Shown: positions 26,490-35,993 of the stretch, piece after piece
Position numbering within the stretch: position 1 is the first letter of the stretch
Layout: each line of letters starts with the position of its first letter
Origin: Methylophaga sulfidovorans
Lineage (GTDB): Bacteria > Pseudomonadota > Gammaproteobacteria > Nitrosococcales > Methylophagaceae
Assembly: GCF_900114205.1 (NCBI RefSeq)
Contig: NZ_FOSH01000006.1
Location: 62,001-126,000, forward strand
Direction: 5' to 3'
Length of the DNA stretch: 64,000 nucleotides
The notes under the pieces: generated by a model
Seen by the model: the letters and a program-made list of their open reading frames with translations, nothing else
What the model was told of the DNA's origin: nothing
The model's database searches: none
Position numbers and translations under genes: made by a program

Positions 26490-27270
26490 TGGATATACTC
26501 ACTTCTGGCTCAGTCAACATATTCAGTAACTGCTTATAGGCTCGTGTGCCCGCGCTATCAGGAGACATTTCTGGTAAAGGTAGTCCAAGCTTACTGGCTT
26601 CACGAAAGCCGATATCAACGGGTACAAAACTTTGCCAGACATTATCTCCATAACGTTTATGTAATTCTGCCAAGCAATCGATGGCCGCTTTTGTTCGACC
26701 ATCATGCATGGTGGGTACTATAAAATAGGGCAGGGCACTTCGACGCGAATGATTAATCATCGAGACGGTATGTAACATATGCTCAAGGCCTTTGAGCGAT
26801 AAAAACTCAGTCTGTACTGGAATAATCAATTTATCGCAGGCTGCCAGTGCATTGATCATTAAAACCCCAAGCATAGGTGGGCAGTCAATGAGGACGTGCT
26901 TAAACCGATCTTTGAAAAAGCTTAATGTTTTGCGAATCACCAAGCCTTTACCCTGTTGTGCACCTAGCTGCCGGTCAAGCGTTGCCATCGCGGTGGATGC
27001 GGGTAATAAGAAGATATTATCGTGACGTGTTTTTTTCAGGCTCTTTAAAATAGCTTCTTTTGGTGTGTTATCTAATTGCTGAAACAGGGTGTAAATACTG
27101 GTTTCAATGCTGTCAGGATCATAACCAAGATACGTCGTCAGTGAGCCATGAGGATCAAGATCGAGCATCAGCACTGGTTCACCTTTTTGAGCAAGTAAGC
27201 TGGCAAGCGACACTACCGTCGTCGTTTTTGCTACACCACCTTTTTGATTACATATTGCCCAGACAGCCAT
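26482..27270 (-). CDS. parC: ParC-like ParA/MinD-family ATPase for chemotaxis array positioning
   Basis: A 262-residue ATPase with the deviant Walker A KGGVAKTT at residues 10-17, the switch motif DLDPHGSLT near 38 and DCPPMLGVL near 119. Such ATPases between cheB/motCD and the CheW-domain genes direct chemotaxis arrays to the cell pole (ParC in Vibrio). There is no ParB gene or centromere-like repeat nearby, arguing against plasmid or chromosome partition. It begins 2 nt after motD ends. Confidence 0.88.
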   Translation of the reverse strand: MAVWAICNQKGGVAKTTTVVSLASLLAQKGEPVLMLDLDPHGSLTTYLGYDPDSIETSIYTLFQQLDNTPKEAILKSLKKTRHDNIFLLPASTAMATLDRQLGAQQGKGLVIRKTLSFFKDRFKHVLIDCPPMLGVLMINALAACDKLIIPVQTEFLSLKGLEHMLHTVSMINHSRRSALPYFIVPTMHDGRTKAAIDCLAELHKRYGDNVWQSFVPVDIGFREASKLGLPLPEMSPDSAGTRAYKQLLNMLTEPEVSISNG

Positions 27271-27272
27271 GA

Positions 27273-28166
27273 TTATTGTTCACCTGTATTATTTTGGCCT
27301 GACTGGTTTGTGCCAGAACTACTAGTAGTTGATGCTTTCGATGAAGGAGTGCCAGCGCTGGAATCATGGAATACATTGATATCGCGACGACTCAAGTCAT
27401 TACCCAAAACCACCAATACGACCCGGCGATTTTTCTGCCGGCCTGCTTCAGTGTCATTATTCGCAATCGGTTTATATTCACCATAGCCAATAGCCGACAT
27501 ACGGTCAGGTTGAATACCGTATCTGTCCAGTAGATGCACAACACTGGCAGCACGAGCTGCTGACAATTCCCAGTTTGAAGGAAAGCGCGGTGTATTAATG
27601 GGATTATTGTCAGTAAACCCTTCAACCTGAATAGGATTTGCTGATTTTTGTAAGATACTGGCGATCTCGCCCAGAACAGGTATAGCAGGGCGGGCCAGTC
27701 TGGCTTCACCACTTTCGAATAAAACCCGGGACTTTATTTCCAGCTCCAGCCAGTCTTCACCTTGTTTTATCGTAACATCGTCAGATTTAATCCAATCGGA
27801 TAGGGCAGAACTGAACTGTTTGGATAAATCGTTGATAGTTCGGATATCATCATCTGTGGCTTTAGGCGGAAAATTTGAGACGACTTCCGGTAATGGTGTT
27901 TCTGGTACTGCTGGTGTGAGAGGTTCAATCACCACCTCACCTTTACCCCGACTCACTTCGCCAATTTGTATTGGATCTTTACTACGGACGGGTTGAGAGA
28001 AGACTGCTTCCAGGGTATCTGAAAGTACCCGATACTTACCTTCATTAACGGAAGAGATAGAATACATCACGACAAAAAAAGCAAATAAAAGGGTGATAAA
28101 GTCAGCATAAGAAACTAGCCAACGTTCGTGATTTTCATGTTCTTCATGTCTTTTTCGACGAGCCAT
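27273..28166 (-). CDS. motD: Flagellar motor stator protein MotD (MotB family)
   Basis: Peptidoglycan-anchored stator subunit. The 297 residues have one N-terminal helix WLVSYADFITLLFAFFVVMYSI with the proton-carrying aspartate at D22, a plug/linker region, an OmpA-like domain (about 150-262; VEGFTDNNPIN and LSAARAASVVHLL), and a Ser/Thr/Gly-rich tail of about 35 residues that is not needed for the fold. It pairs with MotC 10 nt upstream. The motCD set beside cheB is as in Pseudomonas. Confidence 0.93.
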   Translation of the reverse strand: MARRKRHEEHENHERWLVSYADFITLLFAFFVVMYSISSVNEGKYRVLSDTLEAVFSQPVRSKDPIQIGEVSRGKGEVVIEPLTPAVPETPLPEVVSNFPPKATDDDIRTINDLSKQFSSALSDWIKSDDVTIKQGEDWLELEIKSRVLFESGEARLARPAIPVLGEIASILQKSANPIQVEGFTDNNPINTPRFPSNWELSAARAASVVHLLDRYGIQPDRMSAIGYGEYKPIANNDTEAGRQKNRRVVLVVLGNDLSRRDINVFHDSSAGTPSSKASTTSSSGTNQSGQNNTGEQ

Positions 28167-28176
28167 AGATCATCAC

Positions 28177-28917
28177 TCAGTTTAAATAGGCTTGAAGGCG
28201 ACTTTCGATGTTTCTTGGATTATCACCATCAGCTACACCAATTAATCCTTCAATCAACATCATTTGAAGACGACTACGTTTATTAATCAGCGCTTTTAGC
28301 TTGTTACCTATAGGTAGAAATAATAAGTTAGCGAGGCCTACACCATAAATTGTGGCGACAAAAGCGACAGCAATGCCAGAACCAAGTGAGGCTGGATCTG
28401 CCAGATTTCCCATAACATGAATCAGTCCCATAACGGCACCAATAATACCGATAGTAGGTGAGTAGCCACCCATAGCCTCAAACACTTTAGCTGCCTGGAA
28501 ATCATCTGATTCCTGAATATCCAGATCATTTTCCAAGACTTCCCTCAAAACTTCCGGCTCAATGCCATCCGCAATCAATTGCAGGCCTTTTTGCGTGAAG
28601 AGATCGCTTTCTTCAATCGCCATAGATTCCAGTTTGATTAATCCTTCTCGTCGTGCAACCTGATTCCATTCCAGTATTTTTTCTAATTGCAGGCGAGGTG
28701 ATAATTTGGGTGGTTTGATGATCCATAGAGACATTCGCATGGCGCGCAGAAATGTATTCATCGGTGTTTGCAACATAACTGCACCAAGCGTACCGCCCAT
28801 CACAATCAATAGAGCAACAGCATTAAGAATGGTGTCTATATGACCACCTTCAAGATACTGACCTATCAGTATGGCACCGAAACCAATGATGAGTCCGATG
28901 ATACTCAAAATATCCAT
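28177..28917 (-). CDS. motC: Flagellar motor stator protein MotC (MotA family)
   Basis: Ion-channel stator subunit that turns the rotor. The 246 residues show four transmembrane helices, a cytoplasmic loop between the second and third with charged residues that meet FliG, and the GYSPTIGIIGAVMGLIHVM segment with conserved prolines. It starts 1 nt after the cheB stop. Proton or sodium use cannot be settled from sequence reading alone. Confidence 0.94.
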   Translation of the reverse strand: MDILSIIGLIIGFGAILIGQYLEGGHIDTILNAVALLIVMGGTLGAVMLQTPMNTFLRAMRMSLWIIKPPKLSPRLQLEKILEWNQVARREGLIKLESMAIEESDLFTQKGLQLIADGIEPEVLREVLENDLDIQESDDFQAAKVFEAMGGYSPTIGIIGAVMGLIHVMGNLADPASLGSGIAVAFVATIYGVGLANLLFLPIGNKLKALINKRSRLQMMLIEGLIGVADGDNPRNIESRLQAYLN

Positions 28918-28918
28918 A

Positions 28919-29974
28919 TCAACTCAGTTCCGCCAGTTGTCGACCAATATCGTTGATATCAAGAATTTTGTCAGCAAGGCCGGCTTTAGCGACAGCCATT
29001 GGCATGCCATAAATCGTACTGCTTTCTTGATCCTGAGCCCAGACAGTGCCGGTTTTTTTCTTGATATTTTCACAGCCATTACGGCCATCACTACCCATGC
29101 CCGTTAAAATCACAGCCAGAGTTTTCGCCCCGCAAATACTCGCAACAGAATCAAATGTCAGATCAACGCAGGGTTTATAGGTTTCATTTACATCACCGGC
29201 TTCAATACTAAGATAGAGATGATTGGGGCGACCTTTAAGCAACATTTGTTGGCCGCCGGGTGCCAGGTAAGCGGTACCTGCTTGCAAGTGTTCGCCATTT
29301 TCAGCCTGTTTTACCCGAATGGCACATTGTGTATTTATGCGTTCTGCAAATGAGGGGGTAAACGTTGCCGGCATATGTTGAATTAGTAAAATAGGGCAGG
29401 GAAAACTCGCTGGTAATTGTGTTAATACTTTTTGTAAGGCGACGGGGCCTCCCGTCGATGTGCCAATGGCAACCAGTTCTGGCGTAGTATTTAAGGATTT
29501 ATCAGCTTTGACTGGCACCGATGCCTGGCTTTTTACTATTCTACTTGTCGTTGATAAATCTGACTGACTGGCATGGAAACCACTGGATAGTTGATAGATT
29601 CGCTGACAAAGCTTACGCTGGGCTTCGACTTTATCACTGGATAAATCTTCAAAACGCTTCGGTAAAAAATCAGTCGCACCGGCTTCCAGTGCATCTAGTG
29701 TTGATTTTGCCCCTTCCGTTGTCCAGGTCGACAACATGAGTACAGGTGTATTACGAATCGCTTTTATTTTACGTACTGCAGTAATGCCATCCATCACTGG
29801 CATTTCTAAGTCCATTGTCACCACATCCGGGTGGTGACGTTGTACTTCTCTAATAGCTTCTTCGCCATTACTGGCGGTAGCAATTACTTGAAGTCGCGGA
29901 TCGGTTGCTATGATTTCAGCAAGACGTTTACGGAAAAAACTTGAGTCATCGACTATCAGAACTTTAACCGTCAC
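28919..29974 (-). CDS. cheB: Chemotaxis response regulator methylesterase CheB
   Basis: Removes methyl groups from chemoreceptors when phosphorylated by CheA. The 351 residues have a receiver domain (1-125; acidic pair DD at 9-10, phospho-acceptor D55) and a methylesterase domain (about 160-350) with the serine motif IGTSTGGP, histidine in LIQHMPATFT and aspartate in TGMGSDG. No cheR is in the window. It lies 8 nt after cheA. Confidence 0.96.
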   Translation of the reverse strand: MTVKVLIVDDSSFFRKRLAEIIATDPRLQVIATASNGEEAIREVQRHHPDVVTMDLEMPVMDGITAVRKIKAIRNTPVLMLSTWTTEGAKSTLDALEAGATDFLPKRFEDLSSDKVEAQRKLCQRIYQLSSGFHASQSDLSTTSRIVKSQASVPVKADKSLNTTPELVAIGTSTGGPVALQKVLTQLPASFPCPILLIQHMPATFTPSFAERINTQCAIRVKQAENGEHLQAGTAYLAPGGQQMLLKGRPNHLYLSIEAGDVNETYKPCVDLTFDSVASICGAKTLAVILTGMGSDGRNGCENIKKKTGTVWAQDQESSTIYGMPMAVAKAGLADKILDINDIGRQLAELS

Positions 29975-29982
29975 ACCTACTC

Positions 29983-32016
29983 CTAATATCCACGGTTAGC
30001 ATGGACTTTCATTAATTCTGGGAAATCCAGAATTAATGCGATGCGGCCGTCACCAGTAATAGTCGCGCCAGCAAACCCATGAGTTCCTTGTAACAAAGCT
30101 CCAAGCGGTTTAATAACAACTTCTTCTTGTCCCAGCAATACATCAACAACAAAGCCGACACGCTGAGTACCCACATTCACGATAACAACATGTTCAATTT
30201 CAGGTTTTTTCACATCAGTACGGCCTTTGGTCAGCCATTTGCTGAGATAAAATAAAGGTAAGGCTTTATTTCTCACCATAATGGTTTGTTGACCATCCAC
30301 CACATTGGTTTTAGACAGATCGAGATGGAATATCTCATTCACGTTCACCAACGGGAATGCAAAAATTTGTTCACCCAACATCACCATCAATGTCGGCATA
30401 ATGGCAAGTGTCAGAGGGACCTTAATGGATAGTGTTGTACCAACACCAACCTCAGACTGAATATCAATAACGCCATTCAGTTTCGATATGCTGGTTTTCA
30501 CCACATCCATGCCAACACCACGACCGGAAATATCGGATATTTCCTGTTTCATTGAAAAGCCGGGGGAGAAAATCAGTGAAAAACACTCGGATTCAGTAAG
30601 TCTTGCCGCGGTGTCTTCGTCCATCATGCCTTTTTCAACAGCTTTACGACGTAGAGTTTCAGGATTCATACCTGCACCATCATCCGCGATGGTCAGTAAA
30701 ATATGATCACCTTCTTGAGCGGCTGAAAGTAACACTTTACCTTGACGTGGTTTACCAGCTGCTTCACGTACATCGGGCATTTCAATACCATGATCAACTG
30801 CATTTCTGACTAAATGCACAAGTGGATCGGCCAGTGCTTCGACTAAATTTTTATCGAGATCGGTTTCTTCACCACGAAGTTCGAGATCAATGTCTTTTTT
30901 CAGGCTTCTGGCGATATCACGCACAACACGGGGGAAACGACCAAATACTTTTTTGATTGGCTGCATACGTGTTTTCATTACAGCGGTCTGCAGATCCCCT
31001 GTGACGACACGTAGATTATTGACAGCTTTAGCCATCTCTTCATTGTCAAAAGCTGACTCAAGTGTACTTATACGGTTTCTGACCAGTACGAGTTCACCCA
31101 CCATATTCATGATTTCATCAAGACGGCTTGTATCGACACGTACACTGGTATCAGCGGCTTGTTTAGCAGGAGCCGCTTTTGCTTCAACCTTTTCAGCCGC
31201 AGGCGCTTTTTCTGCAGGTTTAGGTGCAGAAGCTTTAGTTTCGGCCGTTTTATCTGATGGCGGTGGACTAGCTGGTTTAGGTGTTGCAGGTGGGGGAGTG
31301 GGGTTTTCAGCTTGTACTTTTTTCGCTCCCTGTAGTTCGTCCAGAAGTGCCTCAAACTCCTCTTCAGTTATATCATCACTATCTGATGAGCTTGATGACG
31401 GTGTTGCGGGAGCAGGAGCTGGTGCGTCTGCTTTTTCTGCGTCTTTAATACCAGGCGCAGAATTACCATGGAGTTGGTCTAACAGTGCTTCAAATTCATC
31501 GTCTGTTATTTCATCATCTGCAGCAGCACTAGCCGGTTCAGCTTCTTGAGGAGGGGCAACTTCCTCAACTTTTTGCTCTTCCACGACTTCTGGCTCTGGC
31601 TCTGGTTCAGGCGCAGCCACAGCTGAGTCACTATTAATATATGCAGATAACTGTTTAATAATTTCATCATCAGCAGGGCTTGGATATTCACCAGATTTGA
31701 TTTCAGCAAACATGGTGTTAAGAATATCGAGCACTTTGAGGAAGGTATCCATCATATCGGCATCGACAAAGCGTTCACCTTGTCTTAACAGATTGAATAA
31801 ATCCTCACTCTTATGACAAAGATTAACCATTGCTTCCAGACTAAGAAAGCCTGCACCGCCTTTAATGGTATGAAAACCACGAAAGATGGAGTTAAGGAGA
31901 TCAGCATCCTGTGGACTATTTTCTAGTTCAACAAGCTGCTCATTGAGACCTTCTAATATTTCTTCTGCTTCAACAAGAAAGTCTTGCAGGATTTCATCAT
32001 CTGTGTCCAGCGCCAT
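29983..32016 (-). CDS. cheA: Chemotaxis histidine kinase CheA
   Basis: Receptor-coupled kinase that phosphorylates CheY and CheB. The 677 residues contain P1 (1-130) with phospho-accepting H49 in GFHTIKGGAGF, a long Pro/Ala/Glu-rich linker (131-290), P3 dimerisation (about 291-365), P4 ATPase with the N, G1 and G2 boxes (NAVDHG, DDGAGM, GRGVGMDV), and a CheW-like P5. The linker lacks a folded P2 but carries two similar helices, ITDDEFEALLDQLHG (170-184) and ITEEEFEALLDELQG (216-230). In Vibrio the corresponding region binds ParP; they may also dock CheY. Confidence 0.97.
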   Translation of the reverse strand: MALDTDDEILQDFLVEAEEILEGLNEQLVELENSPQDADLLNSIFRGFHTIKGGAGFLSLEAMVNLCHKSEDLFNLLRQGERFVDADMMDTFLKVLDILNTMFAEIKSGEYPSPADDEIIKQLSAYINSDSAVAAPEPEPEPEVVEEQKVEEVAPPQEAEPASAAADDEITDDEFEALLDQLHGNSAPGIKDAEKADAPAPAPATPSSSSSDSDDITEEEFEALLDELQGAKKVQAENPTPPPATPKPASPPPSDKTAETKASAPKPAEKAPAAEKVEAKAAPAKQAADTSVRVDTSRLDEIMNMVGELVLVRNRISTLESAFDNEEMAKAVNNLRVVTGDLQTAVMKTRMQPIKKVFGRFPRVVRDIARSLKKDIDLELRGEETDLDKNLVEALADPLVHLVRNAVDHGIEMPDVREAAGKPRQGKVLLSAAQEGDHILLTIADDGAGMNPETLRRKAVEKGMMDEDTAARLTESECFSLIFSPGFSMKQEISDISGRGVGMDVVKTSISKLNGVIDIQSEVGVGTTLSIKVPLTLAIMPTLMVMLGEQIFAFPLVNVNEIFHLDLSKTNVVDGQQTIMVRNKALPLFYLSKWLTKGRTDVKKPEIEHVVIVNVGTQRVGFVVDVLLGQEEVVIKPLGALLQGTHGFAGATITGDGRIALILDFPELMKVHANRGY

Positions 32017-32027
32017 GAATCATTTCC

Positions 32028-32759
32028 TCAGAAGCCGAGGCTAGATAACAAGTCATCCACATCATCCTGGTTATTCACCACGTTTGGGTTGTCTTGTGCA
32101 TTTATCTGCGGACCTTCAGCTTTAATTGGGTCAATTTCTTTTTTATTTGGAGACTGTTTTGGTTTGCCAGCAACTTTCACTAACTGCACTAAACTGTCTT
32201 CCACTTCTTCTACCAAGCTAATAACCTGACGAATTACCTGTCCGGTTAAATCCTGGAAGCCCTGAGCCAACATCATTTCAGATAAATTGTGATGAACCTG
32301 ATCTGCGTGCTGTTTCACTGTCGGTAAATAGTTTTCGATTTCTTTTACCAATAAGCGAAACTCTTCTGCATTCATTTCCTTTTTCCGAAAACGGTGCCAG
32401 CTCTCATCTATCTTTTCGGCAGTATTTCGGAGTTCTTGAGCCAAAGGTAATGTGTTATCGATATAACCTAAGGTTTTGTGTGCCGCTTCTTCTGTGGTGG
32501 TGATGACATAGTTAAGCCGGTCACGTGTGTTGGGCATATCATTCTGGGTTAGATCGATGAGTTTTGCATCAAGATTGAAGTTATTCAAAGAATCGTGAAG
32601 TTCACGTGTAAGCTTGCCTACTTCTTTGAATAAATGACTTTCCTGTGCTTTTGCCAGAATAGTCAGTTGTTCCTCAGCAGCGCTTTCATCATTCTTTTCA
32701 AACGCCTCGACGAGGGCTCGTGCTGCTTCTAATTGGATTGCCTGATTTGCTGAAGCCAT
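32028..32759 (-). CDS. cheZ: CheY-phosphate phosphatase CheZ
   Basis: Dephosphorylates CheY-P. The 243 residues form a long helical hairpin, with the active-site motif FQDLTGQVIRQV (catalytic glutamine) near 168-180, and a variable linker leading to the C-terminal CheY-binding peptide DDVDDLLSSLGF. It is 11 nt upstream of cheA and 14 nt below cheY. CheZ with a CheY, and no CheC/CheX, is the Gammaproteobacterial arrangement. Confidence 0.96.
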   Translation of the reverse strand: MASANQAIQLEAARALVEAFEKNDESAAEEQLTILAKAQESHLFKEVGKLTRELHDSLNNFNLDAKLIDLTQNDMPNTRDRLNYVITTTEEAAHKTLGYIDNTLPLAQELRNTAEKIDESWHRFRKKEMNAEEFRLLVKEIENYLPTVKQHADQVHHNLSEMMLAQGFQDLTGQVIRQVISLVEEVEDSLVQLVKVAGKPKQSPNKKEIDPIKAEGPQINAQDNPNVVNNQDDVDDLLSSLGF

Positions 32760-32773
32760 GAGCCGAGTGCTCC

Positions 32774-33163
32774 TTATTGTGCGTTGATGCGTTCAAAAAT
32801 CTTTTCGATTTTTTCCTTAAGCGTTGCTGCAGTAAATGGCTTGACGATATAACCATTCACCCCAGCTTGAGCCGCTTCAATGATCTGCTCACGTTTTGTT
32901 TCAGCAGTGACCATCAGAACTGGTAATGATGAAAGCTTTTCATCTGCCCGAACAGTTTTAAGTAAATCAATACCTTGCATGCCAGGCATATTCCAATCGG
33001 TGACCAGAAAATCAATTCCACCTGCCTGCAGAATAGGTAAGGCTGTTAAACCATCATCAGCTTCTTGAGTATTATTAAATCCCAGATCTCGTAACAGGTT
33101 TTTTATTATCCGACGCATTGTGGAAAAATCATCTACGATCAGGATCTTCATATTTTTATCCAA
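32774..33163 (-). CDS. cheY: Chemotaxis response regulator CheY
   Basis: Single-domain receiver that, phosphorylated, binds FliM and reverses the motor. The 129 residues carry the acidic pair DD 11-12, phospho-acceptor D56 in VTDWNMPGM, the threonine of VTAET and the lysine of VKPF. I choose TTG 33163 because GGAGG (33170-33174) is 6 nt upstream; ATG 33151, which gives [14 protein letters not shown], is used in relatives but would leave the GGAGG 18 nt away. It follows fliA by 16 nt. Confidence 0.95.
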   Translation of the reverse strand: MDKNMKILIVDDFSTMRRIIKNLLRDLGFNNTQEADDGLTALPILQAGGIDFLVTDWNMPGMQGIDLLKTVRADEKLSSLPVLMVTAETKREQIIEAAQAGVNGYIVKPFTAATLKEKIEKIFERINAQ

Positions 33164-33179
33164 AGCACACCTCCAAAAT

Positions 33180-33902
33180 TTACATAATCCAGTCACGAAG
33201 TTTGGCGCGAAGTCGGATCACAGTTTGACTATGAATCTGACTGACTCTGGATTCACTAACCCCCAGAACCTCGCCGATCTCCTTTAAATTTAATTCGTCA
33301 TTATAATACAGGCTCATTAATAAGCGCTCCCGCTCTGGTAGTGTGTCTATGGCTTGTGCCAATGCCTGCTGGAAATCATCATCTTGAACTTCATCATCGG
33401 GTCCGCTTGGGCCGACAGAGATTAGGTGAGCGTGAGTTTCATCATTATCAGTAAACTCATCAAGGCTGAAAATCTGATAACCACTCGAATCGTTTAACTG
33501 TTGATAGTATTCATTGATATCAATGCCAAGTGCGCTTGCTACCTCACTGTCAGAGGCATTTCGCCCTTTTTCTTGTTCTATTTTATGCATTTGCTCGGCA
33601 ATTTCTCGGGCTTTTCTATGAACAGACCTAGGTGCCCAATCATTACGACGGATTTCATCCAGCATCGAACCTCGTATACGAATACCGGCATATGTTTCAA
33701 AACTTGCACCCTGAGCTGAATTATATTGATGGGATGCGTCAAGTAAGCCAATCATACCCGCCTGGATCAAATCTTCTACATCAACAGATGCTGGCAGCCT
33801 GGCGATCATATGATAAGCAATTCGCTTTACCAAAGGCGCGTGCTGTTCAATCAATTCTGATTTACTTTGACCCGATGTGTACATGACAGCTCTGTTGCTC
33901 AT
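33180..33902 (-). CDS. fliA: RNA polymerase sigma-28 factor FliA
   Basis: Flagellar sigma factor for late genes such as flagellin and chemotaxis genes. The 240 residues have sigma regions 2 ([17 protein letters not shown]... [13 protein letters not shown]), 3, and 4 ([34 protein letters not shown]). The ATG overlaps the flhG stop as ATGA. No flgM anti-sigma gene is in the window. The position between flhG and cheY is the Pseudomonas/Vibrio order. Confidence 0.97.
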   Translation of the reverse strand: MSNRAVMYTSGQSKSELIEQHAPLVKRIAYHMIARLPASVDVEDLIQAGMIGLLDASHQYNSAQGASFETYAGIRIRGSMLDEIRRNDWAPRSVHRKAREIAEQMHKIEQEKGRNASDSEVASALGIDINEYYQQLNDSSGYQIFSLDEFTDNDETHAHLISVGPSGPDDEVQDDDFQQALAQAIDTLPERERLLMSLYYNDELNLKEIGEVLGVSESRVSQIHSQTVIRLRAKLRDWIM

Positions 33903-34771
33903 ACCATTTCCATACTTGCCTGAATGAGTCTTTCAACAAAAAATTCCATGTGTCCACGTGGCTGTTTCTGTACTGGCCAATACTCTATTTTTTTGGCTAA
34001 GTGATTAAACGCTGTAGCCGCTTTGCTACGTGGAAATGCTTCTACTACACTGCGTTGTTTCTTGACAGACCGTCTTAAATCCTCATCAAACGGTACTATA
34101 CCCATAAAATCCAGGGTAACGTCGAGAAAGCGATCACAGACTAATGAAATTTTATCAAATAGTTCACGACCTTCTTGTACACTTCTACACATATTTGTCA
34201 CGATATGGAAGCGTTCAACTTGATGTTCACGACTGAGTAATTTAATTAATGCGTATGCATCCGTGATAGAAGCGGGTTCATCACATACCACCACAATGAC
34301 TTCCTGGGCAGCTTTACTGAAGCTGATAACACTGTCAGCAATACCTGCAGCACTATCAATAAGCAATACATCAATATGCTGATCCATTTCGCTGAAGGCT
34401 TGTATCATGCCAGCATGTTCAGCACTGCTTAGCTCTGCCATTTTTTTCACGCCAGAGGTTGCAGGAATGATTTTTAGACCAGAAGGGCCCTCAACCATAA
34501 TTTCATTCAGTGTTTTAGTGCCATCCAATACATGAAGCAGATTAAATTGAGGATGGAGCCCTAACATAACGTCGATATTTGCCAAACCTAAGTCAGCATC
34601 AAGCAGGACAACTTCTTTGCCCAATGCAGCTAAAGCAACACCCAGGTTAACGGTGACATTGGTTTTACCCACGCCACCTTTACCACTTGCAATCGCAATG
34701 ACCTTCACTGGTCTGGCTGCTTGCGCCATTTTACGAAGGCCAACAGCTTGATCTTGGGTATTTTCAGCCAT
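33899..34771 (-). CDS. flhG: Flagellar number regulator FlhG (FleN)
   Basis: MinD-like ATPase that limits flagellar number, by restraining FlhF and the FleQ-type activator. The 290 residues have a Walker A KGGVGKTN at 31-38, then LLDADLGLANIDVMLGL with switch residues, and DSAAGIADSVI. I start at ATG 34771, an 8-nt overlap with flhF; an earlier in-frame ATG at 34828 lies deep in flhF and adds non-homologous residues. The pair flhF-flhG implies polar flagella. Confidence 0.94.
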   Translation of the reverse strand: MAENTQDQAVGLRKMAQAARPVKVIAIASGKGGVGKTNVTVNLGVALAALGKEVVLLDADLGLANIDVMLGLHPQFNLLHVLDGTKTLNEIMVEGPSGLKIIPATSGVKKMAELSSAEHAGMIQAFSEMDQHIDVLLIDSAAGIADSVISFSKAAQEVIVVVCDEPASITDAYALIKLLSREHQVERFHIVTNMCRSVQEGRELFDKISLVCDRFLDVTLDFMGIVPFDEDLRRSVKKQRSVVEAFPRSKAATAFNHLAKKIEYWPVQKQPRGHMEFFVERLIQASMEMV

Positions 34772-35972
34772 AGGCGGCAAAACCTCCATAACTGGATACG
34801 GTTTGAGGATCCAGTTGTTGCTCATCATTCATCAACTCGCTGGCCTGATTAACAAGTGTATTAGGCCGGGCAAGACTCAGATCCTCAGGAACCTGCTGGC
34901 CGTTAGCAATATAAGCCAATGGTAAACGATGCCGTACTAAGGCCGAAACGGCACCACCAAGACTGCTGGCTTCATCTGTTTTTGTCAGGATACAGCCGCT
35001 CAAGTTCAAGTGAGAATAGGCATTAATAATATCATCCATAGCACTTGCTTGAGTGTTTGCTGACATAGTTAAGTATGTTTTGACACGAGGTGATTGCTGT
35101 TTAATCACAGCAAACTTCTCTGTCAGTTTTATATCTCGTTGATTCATTCCCGCAGTATCTATCAGGATAAAGCGGCGATCAAGCAGGTCATTGAGTGTTT
35201 CAGTCAGTTCAGCATGGGTTCTGGCCACTCTGACAGGCACGCCTAAAATCCTGGCGTAGGTACGTAATTGTTCTTGTCCACCAATGCGATAGCAGTCAGT
35301 AGTAATGAGGGCAACCTGCCGGGCACCGTGCTTTAGAGCACAACGAGCGGCTAGTTTAGCAATGGTAGTGGTTTTGCCAACACCTGTTGGTCCAACCAGG
35401 GCATAGATGCCACCTTGCGATAATATATCTTCTTCAGTGAGATGAATTTGAGAAGCTAATTGTCCAAGACAATGACGCCATGCCGTCTCTAAATCATCAA
35501 TACCTTGTATTTTTGCGGTAATAGATTTGGCGAGTTCGACATCAATGCCCATTTGCATAAAGCGCTTCAGTAACTGTACCTGAGTTGGATTTTGACGTTC
35601 CATATCTTTCCAGGTCAGATCGGAAAGCTGGTTTTGCAGCATATTACGCAAACCAGCAATTTCTTTACGCATCTGGACTAAAGTGGGTTCCTGAGACCAG
35701 ATATTTTGTTTCGGAGCGGGCTGAGAAGGCTCAAAGGTATTACTTTCAAGACTTGGGTTAATCTCTACCCTTGGCGAAGTTTGAGGTTGTGGTGCTTCTT
35801 CTACCTGAGACTGACGACGGAACTGTGATTCGTCATAATCTGTGGCTGCGACAATTTCTATCCCACCATCTACACGGGTGTTAGAGAGAATGACTGCATC
35901 CGGACCAAGAACATCTCTTACTTCGCGGATAGCTTGACGTACATCAGCTGCCTGGAAACGTTTGATTTTCAT
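34764..35972 (-). CDS. flhF: Flagellar biosynthesis GTPase FlhF
   Basis: SRP-type GTPase that places the flagellum at the pole. The 402 residues have a basic N-terminal domain (MKIKRFQAADVRQAI), a variable linker (about 50-110), an N domain and a G domain with P-loop GPTGVGKTT (194-202), DTAGM near 267, and TKTD. The linker makes the protein slightly shorter than many Pseudomonas FlhFs. It is 21 nt below flhA. Confidence 0.95.
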   Translation of the reverse strand: MKIKRFQAADVRQAIREVRDVLGPDAVILSNTRVDGGIEIVAATDYDESQFRRQSQVEEAPQPQTSPRVEINPSLESNTFEPSQPAPKQNIWSQEPTLVQMRKEIAGLRNMLQNQLSDLTWKDMERQNPTQVQLLKRFMQMGIDVELAKSITAKIQGIDDLETAWRHCLGQLASQIHLTEEDILSQGGIYALVGPTGVGKTTTIAKLAARCALKHGARQVALITTDCYRIGGQEQLRTYARILGVPVRVARTHAELTETLNDLLDRRFILIDTAGMNQRDIKLTEKFAVIKQQSPRVKTYLTMSANTQASAMDDIINAYSHLNLSGCILTKTDEASSLGGAVSALVRHRLPLAYIANGQQVPEDLSLARPNTLVNQASELMNDEQQLDPQTVSSYGGFAAYG

Positions 35973-35993
35973 ACATCAACCTCAAACTCTAAT

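Noticed and set aside
26482-27270. Plasmid or chromosome partition ParA
   Set aside because: No ParB, no centromere repeats, and the flanks are chemotaxis genes; it fits ParC better.
30890-31549. Plus-strand 219-residue open frame opposite the cheA linker
   Set aside because: An artefact of Pro/Ala/Glu codons of the linker read backwards; cheA is certain on the other strand.
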